The notes beneath the pieces are model-generated. The model was not told the origin of the DNA. It saw only the letters and a program-made list of their open reading frames with translations, and searched no databases. From assembly GCA_964017065.1 (NCBI GenBank), contig OZ024784.1, positions 18,594,905 to 18,658,904 on the forward strand: a stretch of DNA of 64,000 nt, given 5' to 3'. The stretch's first letter is position 1; every line of letters begins with the position of its first letter. Below, in pieces: positions 39,127 through 50,269 of this stretch. This stretch comes from Haliclona indistincta (lineage: Eukaryota; Porifera; Demospongiae; Haplosclerida; Chalinidae). Position numbers and translations under genes: made by a program.

Positions 39127-39486
39127 ATGCAGCAACCTGGGTTGCAGGTAGTTAGCGCTGGAGAGCTGGCTAGGCACAGCTCTGTGGACAGCCTATGGGT
39201 AGCTGTACATGGCCTCGTATACGATCTGACTGGTTTTATTGACGAGGTAAGTAAAGAGTGCAAGACAAGTAGAGAGGCAACTGTGCTTCCGTCTCACAGC
39301 ATCCTGGCGGGAAGGACGTCCTGATCAATAATGCAGGTCAGTAGAACTTCGCCTTACAGTAGTACTTAACGTGGTTTGCGCTACTGTGTAGGTACAGACG
39401 CCACGAACTTCTTCGAGTACCTCGGCCACACGTCACGCGCGAGACAGATGATGAAGAAGTATCTTATCGGACGACTTGTCACGTGA
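39127..39486 (+). CDS. Minimal cytochrome b5-domain protein B
   Basis: Tandem paralogue of the preceding gene with identical exon structure (39127-39246, 39300-39336, 39392-39486), 83 residues. It has the b5 core LWVAVHGLVYDLTGF, HPGGKDVL and FFEYLGHTSRARQ, with the two heme-ligand histidines at the canonical 24-residue spacing. No signal peptide or transmembrane helix. It starts MQQPGLQVVSAGEL, parallel to MQRSGLQIISEAEL of copy A. The two copies, about 200 bp apart, arose by a local duplication that included both introns. Confidence 0.85.
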
Positions 39487-39656
39487 AAGTTTGTAAAGAA
39501 GAAAGAAATATTTATTTTGCCATGACCGTGCCATAACGAACGTGTTGCTGCGTGGGACAACACGTGGGCTGCTAATTAGGTCACGCCTACATCGACTTGA
39601 AAATTCGCACCGTCGAGTCGAGTCGAGTGTTCGCTTTCTCTCGCAGTTCCCGAATC

Positions 39657-42600
39657 ATGGCTCGCAGAGCGTCAGATGGCGACCAACCAGCGCTGTGCCG
39701 GCGACCCACCACTGACCTCAAGGAGGTGCAAGACGCACTGAAACTGCTCAAGCAGTCCAGCAGCGGGTGAGACAGCTCTCGCTAGCTTGCAGCACTTGGC
39801 GCCGTGGCGCGCGTTTGATCAAGAGCGTTATAGTGTTGTAGATAAGTACAGTTTATTTATCATTCGATTACTACTGCAGGTTCCTCAGTAGACACTCTTC
39901 CTTCAATGAGAGCAGTAGTAGAGTGACAGAGGAGGAGGAAGAGAGATCATTATCACCTGTTGCTGTGATCCCACCATCTGCTCTAGTGACAGTAGAGGAG
40001 ACAGATGGTAGATGGACCCAGAATCCACCCGCTCCTGCAGCAATGGGAGCTGGAAGACGCAGACGCTCACGAGACCGTGTAGCACCAATCTACGGACAGA
40101 TAGTAGTATTTGGGTGAGCCTTTCCTACTTGTCGCACTATCTTTCCTTATCTTTCACTTGAGCTTGTTCTATTGCTAGTGTTGTTGTGTGGTGGTTGCCA
40201 ACTAGGGCAGCACTGTGCTGGTATATATGGTGATCAGCACTGTGCTGGTATATATGGTGATCAGCACTGTGCTGGTATATATGGTGATCAGCACTGTGCT
40301 GGTATATATGGTGGTCAGCACTGTGCTGGTATATATGGTGATCAGCACTGTGCTGGTATATATGGTGATCAGCACTGTGCTGGTATATATGGTGATCAGC
40401 ACTGTGCTGGTATATATGGTGATCAGCACTGTGCTGGTATATATGGTGATCAGCACTGTGCTGGTATATATGGTGATCAGTAACAACACTCAGCATTGTT
40501 CTCTCCTTGTTGGTATTTGCAGTACCAACGGTGCTCTACCCTGTCAACCCCTCTCGCTCAAGATGAAGAACAAGTACGTGCTCAAGAAGCAGAGTAAAGC
40601 GACCGGCATCTCACAGATCATCAGAGACCCTGGGGTGAGTCCAGCCACCACCTAGCTATACAGCCTGGAGCATTATTGATACTCAACTAATCATTCAATT
40701 AGATTATAGTCACTTTTGTATGGGAGCTGGTGATTAATGGTATTTGGTCTAGCTTCATGACGGCTGCTGTCCAAGTGTTGATGCAATACACAGGCATCTA
40801 GGGTGGGGACAGACTAAGCAACGATCGCACACACAGCTAGTCAACAGTCCTAGTGCTGGTATTGTATGCAGATCAATCTAATGTTATTACAGTGTTCCTC
40901 TGTTAGTATCAACACAAACTGCTCTCTCAATAGACTCTGATATACTATGACTAGTAAAGTGGTTTCAGATTACAGTATAACAGTGTACACACATGCTAAT
41001 GTGCTATCATGGGCAGTTTGCAGTGTCTTCTTCTGCATCGTCAGGGTGTGGTGTTGTCATAGCGATGTCATTATGGTAGCTATGGTATGCTGGCTGTGTC
41101 AACACCAGCTGGTGGTATAATGATTCTAGCTTGCATTCTTGAATGACAACACTTATTGGTAGTAATGGTTGATAGTAGTATTGGTAATGAGCCTGCTATG
41201 ATGGTATTGGAACGAGCCTATTGTCTTGGTACAAGGTTGTGAGTGTAGTCATACCTGCCTATGATGTGTCTTCTTCTGTCTTGCAGAATATTGACTCACT
41301 CAACCGTCCCTCCACTCACACGTTAGCGATGACTCTACGCAAGACCCACAAGCACGTGATGGAGTTCGGTCCTGACCAGAGCTATGACATGTTCCAGGTA
41401 GCGTCGTCCTGCAGTGGATTAAAAAGTATTGATCCCTTTTCTCTATAGATTGGTAGGTCAGCAGACTCAGCCATTGATCTGGTGGTGGTAGACACCATGA
41501 TAGACAGAGAGGGCAGGAAAATGTTCAACAGCAACAGCACAGTGTCACGATACGCCTGTAGAATACTGTGCGAGCGGGAACCACCATACACTGCTAGAGT
41601 ATATGCAGCTGCGTTCGATACTAACAGAAAGATACAACTATCAGTGAGTTGCTGACTGACTGACTGACTGACTGACTGACTGACTGACTGACTGACTGAC
41701 TGACTGACTGACTGACTGACTGACTGACTGACTGACTGACTGACTGACTGACTGACTGACTGACTGACTGACTGACTGACTGACTGACTGACTGACTGAT
41801 CTCTCTCTCTCTCTCTCTCCAGCCGATGGCGACCACATGGACCGATAGGTTAGGCGAGCCTGATGGTATCACTACTAATGGTGTTGCTATAATGAGACCG
41901 GTCGGTACATTTGAGCCGGGAATACTGAAGGGTGAGTGGATGGAGGTGACAGTGATGGGACAGATGAGGAAGATGAGAGCACAACGATCATCCACCACAC
42001 CTGGTGACCCTGTGAGTGTGTGTGTGCGTAGAATAACTCTATTGTTGTTGTGTCTACAGTTGCCGTGGGAGACCAACATATTATCAGATGGTTGTTTGAT
42101 TGACTTGTGTGGTGTAACACTAATCTGGAGAACAGCACTAGGCCTGGATCATGGACCAGTTGAGCTCCCCTCTCTCCTCGTGTTCACTCTTGTTCTCTCT
42201 CTCTGCAGTCCAGTACTATACTGAGGGAGAGGAGAGAAGAGCTGAACTACATGTCACCTCACTGTCCTGTTAGCTTCTTGACACTTCACTTCAGAGACGG
42301 CAAGCTAGTCACATCTAATGTTAGCACTCACTCCTCCTCCTCCTCTTGGTATGTAAGCTTCTCTCTCTCTCTAGGTAAATGACAGCTCACGTGAGCCCTG
42401 GGTATACCAGTGCTGTGGTCATGTGTTCAGCCAGCATGAGTGGAGAGCCACATCCGATCGAGGGAACTCGTTACGAACATGCCCAGTGTGTAGAACAGTG
42501 AGTGGATCACCTCTCTCACACGCTAACTCTGTGTCTCTCCCTCTGTTCTCTCTAGGTTGGTCCTTATGTCAAGCTTGAGTTGGGTCAGGAGCAAGCATTC

Positions 42601-42844
42601 TTTATCGATGACTCACAGCTCACACACTGTATGACACCATGTGGTCATGTGACTACAGAAGAGACAACTAGGTCAGTCTCTCTGATCCTCTCTATCTCTC
42701 TCTCTCATGATCTCTTGTTCCTGGTGCAGGTACTGGAGTGAGGTGAGTCTCCCTCACCTTGCTAGCAGCTGGACTCCTCGCTGTCCCTTCTGTGCCACAC
42801 CTCTCAATCCTACACGCCCCTCTATTAAACTGCTCTTTAGCTGA
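39657..42844 (+). CDS. PELI: Pellino E3 ubiquitin-protein ligase
   Basis: Eleven exons join in phase (39657-39766, 39880-40113, 40523-40634, 41287-41397, 41449-41643, 41823-42011, 42060-42158, 42209-42319, 42375-42497, 42556-42671, 42730-42844), giving 504 residues. Core features of Pellino: PIYGQIVVFGTNGALP, an FHA-like domain (MFQIGRSADSAIDLVVVDT ... SRYACRILCEREPPYTARVY), LTTNGV-type ITTNGVAIMRP, and DGCLIDLCGVTLIWRTA. The C-terminal RING-like CHC2CHC2 has CCGHV, CPVCRT, VGPYVKLELG, CGHV, YWSEVSLPH and CPFC. Pellino attaches K63/K11 ubiquitin chains to phosphorylated IRAK kinases in Toll/IL-1 receptor signalling. The protein is longer than human PELI1 (418) because of an N-terminal Ser/Glu/Arg-rich extension of about 75 residues. 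Introns carry a 27-bp minisatellite and an (ACTG)n tract. Confidence 0.95.
40208..40487. repeat. 27-bp minisatellite, 10 copies, in Pellino intron 2
   Basis: Ten virtually identical copies of a 27-bp unit (begins CAGCACTGTGCTGGTATATA). Because 27 is a multiple of three, frames run open through it on both strands, but it lies between two well-defined Pellino exons. Confidence 0.96.
41652..41798. repeat. (ACTG)n microsatellite, about 37 units, in Pellino intron 5
   Basis: Perfect tetranucleotide array followed by a (CT)n tract that serves as the polypyrimidine tract of the next splice acceptor at 41822. Confidence 0.97.
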
Positions 42845-42908
42845 AATTTATAAATCAGTAGATACACAATAACAAATATGTAGCACTATCAATTAAATGA
42901 ACCGATTA

Positions 42909-44876
42909 TTATCTAACTAGAACTTTCAGTTGATCAATGTTATATTGCTTTTTACTTGGATGACGATTACGATCCCATTGCACAGCAACTGTAGACACAG
43001 ACTGTTGGCTCTTACGAGGAACTACGATTCCTTGCCTTACTGATTCTACACTAGTACCAACTGCTATTTCTTTCTTTAGCTCTAACTCGAAAGGACTATT
43101 CTTTGACTGTACACCGTCAACTTCAACAGATATTCTCACTATGGGACCAGAGCATTTCCGAACACGTTTGCCATGCGACCAAGCATATGAACATGTCAAC
43201 TCAGTAGCAGATCCTCCGACAGGGTGACACGTGATAAAATATTTAACTAACCACGAGTTACTAGTAGACTGTTCGATTCTAACAGGGCAGGACTCTGAAG
43301 ATAAAGTCACCTCGACAACTGGTGGTTTTATGGAATATGCACCTTTTTTTCTGATCTCGAAGGTATTTTTGCCGATAAAAGCGAGGTCAGTGAGATTGGA
43401 CACAACTATATCTTCAGGAAGTAGAGGTCGAAGATGTGTGGGGTACACAGAGGGCTTTGATGTAAGGAACTCCTCAGCTGTTTCTGATTTAGACGAAGTT
43501 TTGTCTATCTTTCGAACCAATATCTGCAAAGGCTCATAGTGTTGCTCATTCGGCTCTGATACCAAAGACTCGGACTCGGAGTCAGAATCACAAGGAACAG
43601 TATCTTTGTCCTGCGACTGATCTGTTTCTGATGAAGTGATAAAGTGGGCAGGTTCAGAAAGTTCAGATCGAGCATTATTTTGGTCAAAAGCTAAATATAC
43701 TTTGCTACTGAGAGGATCATGTTCTTGGAGATGCATTACCCACTGCGACTCATCGACTGCCTTTTTCTCTGGTTTATGCTGGCAAAGTGCCTCCAGCTGC
43801 TTAATTACCTGCTTGCTCATCATGGCTAGGTCAGTATTGCTGGCTGAGGAGACCAGTTGCTGAGCAAAACAGAGAGAGCTGGTAAATTGAGTACGAGAGA
43901 ATTGGAGGGATTCCTCATCAGCTATCAGCTGCTTCGTATGAACATCACTAACTTGGGAAAGATCAGACAGAACAGTATCTCTGTGTTTCTGTAAAGCAGC
44001 AATGCGATTTTGCAAATCCTCAACATGTTTATCAAAAAACTTTTTTGTCTCAGATTTTTTGGTAGCTAGCTTTTGTTTCTCTTTTTCAGTGGCACATTGA
44101 ACACAGTCTAAAAGATCCAGATATTTAGCTTCCTTGATGCCCACATTAGCCATTAAGTTCTCTATCTTCTCAGTGAGCTCCTCTCTGACGTCCTTGATGA
44201 AGGTGTAGTCATGCTGCTTGTGAGTGACAATGGCACAGTCTCGACAGATGACCTCCTGACAGGTCCTGCAGTACAGCTTCAGCTCTTCTCCCTCGTGATC
44301 GGCACAGTAGCGTTTCTGCTCGAGCTTTTTTGCTCCCTCTTTGAGCTCAGCCAGTGTGGCTAACTGGTGCTTCCTAGTGGCTCGATGCTTCTTGTGAATG
44401 GCTGTGCATTCCTCACACAGGTAGAAGTTGCAGTCGAGACACTTTGTAGCAGCTGGGTTGTCGTCAATACCATCCTCACACTTGAGAACAGGAGCTGATG
44501 ATACTGCAGTACCAGGTGAGGTATTATCAAGGGAGCCATGTATAGTGAGTATTTCAACAAGGTTAGTGGCAGTGAAGTTAGTAGTGAACCCCTCCACTCC
44601 CATGGATGGTAGATCATGCTGTGCGCGACATGTTGGACACTCCAATGCTCCTGAATACAGTGAAACACTTGAAACAAAGCTCATAGTCATTAGTTGCAGC
44701 TTACCCTTAGGTTTGTCAATGCATTTCTCTAATGTTCCCTTCAGACACTCCTCACAGAAGGTGTGGAGACAAGGTAGTGTCTTAGGAGTCTTGAACAGCT
44801 CAAGACAGACTGGACACGTCAGTTCTTCGTTAAATCCTTTCGATAGCGACGTTGAAGCAACTAGCTTCGCAGCCAT
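42909..44876 (-). CDS. TRIM-family RING/B-box protein 1
   Basis: Exons 44705-44876 and 42909-44650, 637 residues once the 54-bp intron is removed. Domains: RING ([20 protein letters not shown] ... CPTCRAQH, about 21-80), two B-box-like zinc modules ([36 protein letters not shown], then the classical B-box2 [25 protein letters not shown]), a coiled coil (about 245-360) and an acidic Ser/Asp/Glu linker. A filamin-like Ig segment follows (VVEVTLSSESCPVRIE ... VSVEVDGVQSKNSPFELEL-type), then a small C-terminal beta-rich domain (GTSVE...GIVVPRK...[18 protein letters not shown]). Likely a ubiquitin ligase; TRIM2/3/71 use a similar RING/B-box/coiled-coil/filamin order. Converges on Pellino, whose stop is 64 bp away. 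Confidence 0.85.
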   Translation of the reverse strand: MAAKLVASTSLSKGFNEELTCPVCLELFKTPKTLPCLHTFCEECLKGTLEKCIDKPKGKLQLMTMSFVSSVSLYSGALECPTCRAQHDLPSMGVEGFTTNFTATNLVEILTIHGSLDNTSPGTAVSSAPVLKCEDGIDDNPAATKCLDCNFYLCEECTAIHKKHRATRKHQLATLAELKEGAKKLEQKRYCADHEGEELKLYCRTCQEVICRDCAIVTHKQHDYTFIKDVREELTEKIENLMANVGIKEAKYLDLLDCVQCATEKEKQKLATKKSETKKFFDKHVEDLQNRIAALQKHRDTVLSDLSQVSDVHTKQLIADEESLQFSRTQFTSSLCFAQQLVSSASNTDLAMMSKQVIKQLEALCQHKPEKKAVDESQWVMHLQEHDPLSSKVYLAFDQNNARSELSEPAHFITSSETDQSQDKDTVPCDSDSESESLVSEPNEQHYEPLQILVRKIDKTSSKSETAEEFLTSKPSVYPTHLRPLLPEDIVVSNLTDLAFIGKNTFEIRKKGAYSIKPPVVEVTLSSESCPVRIEQSTSNSWLVKYFITCHPVGGSATELTCSYAWSHGKRVRKCSGPIVRISVEVDGVQSKNSPFELELKKEIAVGTSVESVRQGIVVPRKSQQSVSTVAVQWDRNRHPSKKQYNIDQLKVLVR

Positions 44877-45002
44877 ACCATTATACCGCAGACAGACACG
44901 CCCTAGCGTTGAGGGCGCGTCTGTCTACTCTGTACGCTCTTTAATATTCTGCAGTCATTTCACAGTGAGCATGCAGCCTAGCCAATAACATCTGCTCTTG
45001 TT

Positions 45003-45056
45003 CAGTGAGCCTCATCCTACTAGCAGTTGGACCACTCGCTGTCGCCTTTAAGCCAC
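45003..45056 (+). pseudogene. Duplicated fragment of the Pellino last exon
   Basis: Aligns by eye with 42743-42795 of the Pellino final exon: shared CTAGCAG(T/C)TGGAC(C/T), CTCGCTGTC and GCCAC in the same order, roughly 80 percent identity. It sits on the + strand just left of the second TRIM gene, in the same relation as Pellino to the first TRIM gene. It is too short and decayed to code. Confidence 0.7.
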
Positions 45057-45119
45057 AAAAAAGAATTGCTTATCATGAGCTAATAATTATTCACAAAAAT
45101 TATAAAGCAACACTACAAA

Positions 45120-47043
45120 TCACTTAGGCACAACTACTATGAGATCATCAATGTTATACTGTTTCTTGCTAGGATAGCGATCACGACCCCACTGCACAGC
45201 CACAGCAGATGCAGGCATTGAATATCCAAACCGATGCCTCTTATGAGAAACTACAGTCCCTCGTCTATTATAATTGTATAGTTCCACTCGAGTGCCTACT
45301 GCCATTTCTTCCTTCAAATCTAACGTAAAGGGACTCTTGTCTGACTGGACTCCATTGACTGTAATCGATATCGTTACTGTGGGAGCAGGGTGGAGTGGAT
45401 TAAGATACGGCCATAACAAATCATCATCATCGGATTCATCTTCGCTCGGATAATAAGATATGAAATACTTGACTGACCATGAGTTGTTCCCAGGTGATGG
45501 TTCGATTCTGACGGGACAAATATTGCCTGAAGATAGAATAACCTCAACAACGGGTGGCTCTTTAACAACCGATGATGCACCATTCAAGTTAATTTTAAAG
45601 GTGTTCTTGCCAACGAGAGCAGAATTAGTCAGATTCGATACAACTATATCTCTTGGTCTAGGATATCTGGCGGTCGGGATTGAGAAACAAAGCAAGCCCC
45701 AGCGATCACAGTTTGTGGCCGGTTATAATTAACAGCAACAGGTAACTCCTGCATTACTTCTTCAGGATCCACTAGCTCAATGTGTGTTATGAATGCCGTA
45801 TCTAAGGCAGTATCGCTGTTATCACACTCGGAGCTAGAAACTGCAGCAAATGGTAACTCTTGCAGTAGTGTACGCTCTACTTCACTATGAAGAGGGTCGT
45901 CCTCTAGGAGCTGCATTACCCAGTGTGACTCATCCGTGGTCTCTTCATCTGGTTCATGATGATGGAGTGCCTCTAGTTGCTGTATCACCTGCTTGCTCAT
46001 CATGGCTAGGTCAGTATTGCTGGCTGAGGAGAGTTGCTGCTGAGCAAATGAGAGAGCACTGGTTAATCTTGTATGAGAGAACTGGAGGGATTCTTCATCA
46101 GCTAACAGCTGCTTCATGTAGACAGCACTAGCTTGAGCAAGATCAGACAGAATGGTAGCTTTGTGGCTCTGTACAGCAGCAATGCGACGTTGTAACTCTT
46201 CGACATGTTTATCGAAAAACATTACTGCCTTGGCTTCTTCATTAGCTAGCTTCTGTTTCTCTTTCTCCCTTGCTTGATGGATGCGTTCTAGAATATCCTG
46301 ATATTTAGCTTCTTTTCCACCCACACTAGCTATTAGACACTCCATTTTCTTGGTAAGCTCCTCTCTGATCTCCTTGATGAAGGTGTAGTCATGCTGCTTG
46401 TGAGTGACAATGGTGCAGTCTCGACAGATGACCTCCTGACAGGTCCTGCAGTACAGCTTCAGCTCTTCTCCCTCGTGATCGGCACAGTAGCGTTTCTGCT
46501 CCAGTTGTTTCACTCCTCCCTCCTTGAGCTCAGCCAGTGTGGCTATCTTGTGGTCCCTAGTGGCTCGATGCTTCTTGTGCTCTGTTGTACATTCCTCACA
46601 TAAGTAGAAGTTGCAGACGAGACACTTTGTAGCAGCTGGGTTGTCATGAACCACATCTTCACACTTGAGGACAGTAGCTGTGGTGCCAAGTGAGGTATTG
46701 GCCGTGCCATGAAGATGGAGTATTTCAACTAGATTAGTGGTTGTAAAGTTAGTAGTGAAGCCCTCCACTCCCTTGGATGGTAGACTATGCTGTGTGCGAC
46801 ATGTTGGACACTCAACTGCTTCTGAAACAACAGGAACACAATAAACACAAGCTGGAATAGCTAGAGCAGAGGCTTACTCTTAGGTTTGTTAATACCCAGC
46901 AGTACTCCCTTCAGGCACTCCTCACAGAAGGTGTGGAGACAAGGCAGTGTCTTAGGAGTCTTGAACAGCTCCAGACAGACTGGACACGCCAGTTCTTCGT
47001 TAAATCCTTTCGTAAGCAACGCTGTATCTAATCTTGCAGCCAT
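45120..47043 (-). CDS. TRIM-family RING/B-box protein 2 (frameshifted)
   Basis: Exon 1 (46878-47043, [24 protein letters not shown]) and exon 2 (45120-46821) are joined at phase 1 across a 56-bp intron. RING, two B-box modules ([20 protein letters not shown]), coiled coil, acidic linker, filamin-like Ig ([23 protein letters not shown]) and the C-terminal [17 protein letters not shown]...YNIDDL domain are all present. The frame breaks near 45650-45700: the upstream frame ends DILDQEI-stop at 45644, while the downstream part continues ([19 protein letters not shown]) in another frame. It is not explained by an obvious GT-AG intron, so this is a recent pseudogene, an assembly error or a 2-ORF variant. 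Closest relative is TRIM 1. Confidence 0.75.
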
Positions 47044-47208
47044 GTAGCGTAGTAGTAGTCTGGCGTGCCAGTTCCTTCACTCGCGCTACTAGACTGCGCG
47101 CACGTGGCACTGAGCGGGTGGAGTTCAGCTTAGCCTTGGCCTCGTACGAATTTTTCGCAACGGAACAACGGCCGTTTTGTTCCGTTGCGTTTCTGCGTTG
47201 CTAGTCGA
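47044..47208. other. 5' flank of TRIM 2
   Basis: Short promoter-proximal stretch with a NGTTCCGTTGCG-type inverted repeat (CGCAACGGAACAACGG...CCGTTTTGTTCCGTTGCG, 47156-47190). It ends with GTCTCAGCC, which is repeated at the far end of the 8.2-kb element. Confidence 0.5.
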
Positions 47209-47582
47209 GTCTCAGCCACCCGGCCGGCTGAAGCCAGCACCACATTCGCCAGCACCACATTCGTAGAAGCCGTACATCAACATTTTTGTGGTTAGTGGTA
47301 CATACGAGCTCAATTACGAAGACGCAGTTAGCGCAGCCACTGCGCTCGACGTCATCGAGTCTCGAGGCTAGACTAGCCGCCATGCAGAGCAGTCAGAGAG
47401 CAGCGGGCCAGCGCCTGTGAGTCAGTACTAGACTATACCTGTACAGCATGTAGGCCTATTGGTAGCTAGTGCTCTATTCTCTGCCAGCGTCTCAAGTTAT
47501 CCACTGTACATTTGTAACTTGTCACGCTGCTTATTGTTACTTACTGGGTGTGGCACTGAATCAGTGACTCGACTATGCAATA

Positions 47583-48947
47583 TAACTGACCTATTTCTAC
47601 ATGTGAGTTCCTTCTAGAGGTGCATTTCAAATCTCATTTTCTATCTTTCTAAGTGTTTCCTGGACCCAGCAAATAAGAGTTTGAACATTGATATTTACCG
47701 ATAACGACACACTCCGCATTATTGCTGGGTGTGGCAAAGACTGACCAATTTCTACATGTGAGTTTCTTCTAGAGGTACATGTGCAGATGTCAAATCTCAT
47801 TTTCTATCCTTCTAGGTGTTTCCTGGACCCAGCAATAAGAGTTTGTACGTTGATTTTACCGATAACAGCACACTCCGCCTTATTGCTGGGCGTGGCAATG
47901 ACTGATCAATTTCTACATGTGAGTTCCTTCTAGAGGTACATGTGCAGATGTCAAATCTCATTTTCTATTCTTCTAGGTGTTTCCTAGACCCAGCAATAAG
48001 AGTTTGTACGTTGATATTTACCGATAACGACACACTCTGCCTTATTGCTGGGCGTGGCAATGACTGATCAATTTCTACATGTGAGTTCCTTCTAGAGGTA
48101 CATGTGCAGATGTCAAATCTCATTTTCTATTCTTCTAGGTGTTTCCTAGACCCAGCAATAAGAGTTTGTACGTTGATATTTACCGATAACGACACACTCT
48201 GCCTTATTGCTGGGCGTGGCAATGACTGATCAATTTCTACATGTGAGTTCCTTCTAGAGGTACATGTGCAGATGTCAAATCTCATTTTCTATTCTTCTAG
48301 GTGTTTCCTAGACCCAGCAATAAGAGTTTGTACGTTGATTTTACCGATAACAGCACACTCTGCCTTATTGCTGGGCGTGGCAATGACTGATCAATTTCTA
48401 CATGTGAGTTTCTTCTAGAGGTGCATGTGCAGATGTCAAATCTCATTTTCTAGCCTTCTAGATGTTTCCTGGACCCAGCAATAAGCTTTTGGACGTTGAT
48501 ATTACCGATAACAACACACTCCGCCTTATTGCTGGGTGTGGCAATGACTGACCAATTTCTACATGTGAGTTTCTTCTAGAGGTACATGTGCAGATGTCAA
48601 ATCTCATTTTCTATTCTTCTAGGTGTTTCCTAGACCCAGCAATAAGAGTTTGTACGTTGATTTTACCGATAACAGCACACTCTGCCTTATTGCTGGGCGT
48701 GGCAATGACTGATCAATTTCTACATGTGAGTTTCTTCTAGAGGTGCATGTGCAGATGTCAAATCTCATTTTCTAGCCTTCTAGATGTTTCCTGGACCCAG
48801 CAATAAGCTTTTGGACGTTGATATTACCGATAACAACACACTCCGCCTTATTGCTGGGTGTGGCAATGACTGACCAATTTCTACATGTGAGTTTCTTCTA
48901 GAGGTGCATGTGCAGATGTCAAATCTCATTTTCTATCCTTCTAGATG
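47583..48947 (+). repeat. 161-bp satellite array, left arm (about 8.4 copies)
   Basis: Units recur every 160-163 bp (GTGTTTCC(T/A) at 47653, 47816, 47977, 48139, 48301, 48461, 48623 and 48783). Each unit contains CCCAGCAATAAG and, about 45 bp later, its inverse CTTATTGCTGGG, so each can fold into a 12-bp stem. The array is the inverted complement of the one at 53793-55112. Confidence 0.96.
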
Positions 48948-49730
48948 CGTTTGCTGTTTGGACTGTGCAATTAACATAATGAATTACAACACACATGTAC
49001 TGTATATTTATGCAGAAATCATGTAACATGAACAAGCTAGAACCTACAGCCAAAATTGTTTGCATAATTGTGTGATCCTCTGGTGTTGAATTCATGTAAA
49101 AAGTAATTATTATTGTTGTGTTAATGGGTTTATGAAAAATATGAGACCGGGTTAAACATTAAAGCACGTGTTGTGTATCAGTTCAATTCAGCTGCAACAC
49201 TGATCATTGATGTGGTATAGAATGTACAGTATACTACAGTCTTGTTTCACAATCAATGGTAAGCTGCTTCAGAAGAAGCAAAAAAGAGGAAACTATTGAT
49301 TTATGTGCAATAAGTGTGGCCATACCTGATGCAAGTTCATGTGTTAGCTGCAACGTATTAAATATGTCCCATGGACATATACTCAAAGTTAGGATAAGTT
49401 CCAATAAAGGTCTCATAAATCCACTTGGCACTTTCATATGCTGGATCATATGATCATAATTATGCTGGATCATATGATCATAATTATGCTGGATCATAAT
49501 TATGATCATAATTATGCTGGATCAATTCCATCATACAACTCTTGGATTCATTAATTTTGTCAAGTATTCAGCAAGAGTACCTTTGGATTCATAAGCTGTT
49601 GCAGACTGATAATCAGCCAACAGATGCAACTTTGTTATTGGTATTCCTGTGTGCATGCATGAGGCATTAAGTTCGTATAAGTTATAATAATTATGAATTG
49701 TTTAATTATGGTCATGCATGTATATAGGTA
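48948..49730. other. Element core, left part
   Basis: AT-rich. On the minus strand a possible exon around 49440-49330 reads KVPSGFMRPLLELILTLS followed by CPWDIFNTLQLTHELASG and then GTATGG, a donor-like site. ATCATATGATCATAATTATG is repeated three times at 49440-49520. No family recognised. Confidence 0.35.
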
Positions 49731-50269
49731 TTAGTCACTCAAGGTGATGGTAGTAACGATTTAAAGCCGTACTGCAGTAATGATGCAGAGGAAGGACTGC
49801 AGATACTTGAAAATCGGCAACTTGAGAACCTATACAGGTGCATGCAAGGAGGTTAAAATGAACAAAATTAATATGCATACACGCATGTTTGCATACACAC
49901 ACAGGAATTTCCAGGATCCACTGAAATGTTTTCTACCAAACTGAAGCTAACAGGAACATATTCCCATTGCACTGAGGTTGTGCATGATCATGATATTATA
50001 GTTCTATTTTTGTGCATGCAACACACAGGTTTGAAATATTTCAGAGTTTGTCAGGCTGCTAATGTTTCAGAGATCATCACAACCGAGTTCTCTAAACTCT
50101 ATATCCATGCAGGTATGCATGCATGCTATTTCGTCTTGACTTGTAATACGTATAATATTATTACATTGACATGTAGCAGATATAGGCAGTGCAGTCAACT
50201 CCTGGACATTAAGGGAGAGTTGCGCAACCTCGTATCAGAGAATAGAAGAAATACTACTAATGAGTTGTG
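49730..50269 (+). CDS. Possible multi-exon gene inside the element, unidentified
   Basis: Four exon-like blocks with good splice signals: about 49730-49839 (VLVTQGDGSNDLKPYCSND, donor GTGCATG), 49905-49976 (STEMFSTKLKLTGTYSHCTE), 50029-50113 (GLKYFRVCQAANVSEIITTE, donor GTATGC) and 50178-50269 (DIGSAVNSWTLRESCATSYQ, stop TGA). The last two join at phase 1; the first two do not join cleanly, which may mean decay or a missed exon. I recognise no domain. Its position in the core makes it a candidate remnant of the element's own gene or a captured host gene. Confidence 0.35.

Noticed and set aside
40137..40655. Periodic frames over the Pellino intron
   Set aside because: 27-bp minisatellite (multiple of three) makes all frames open; true Pellino exons flank it.
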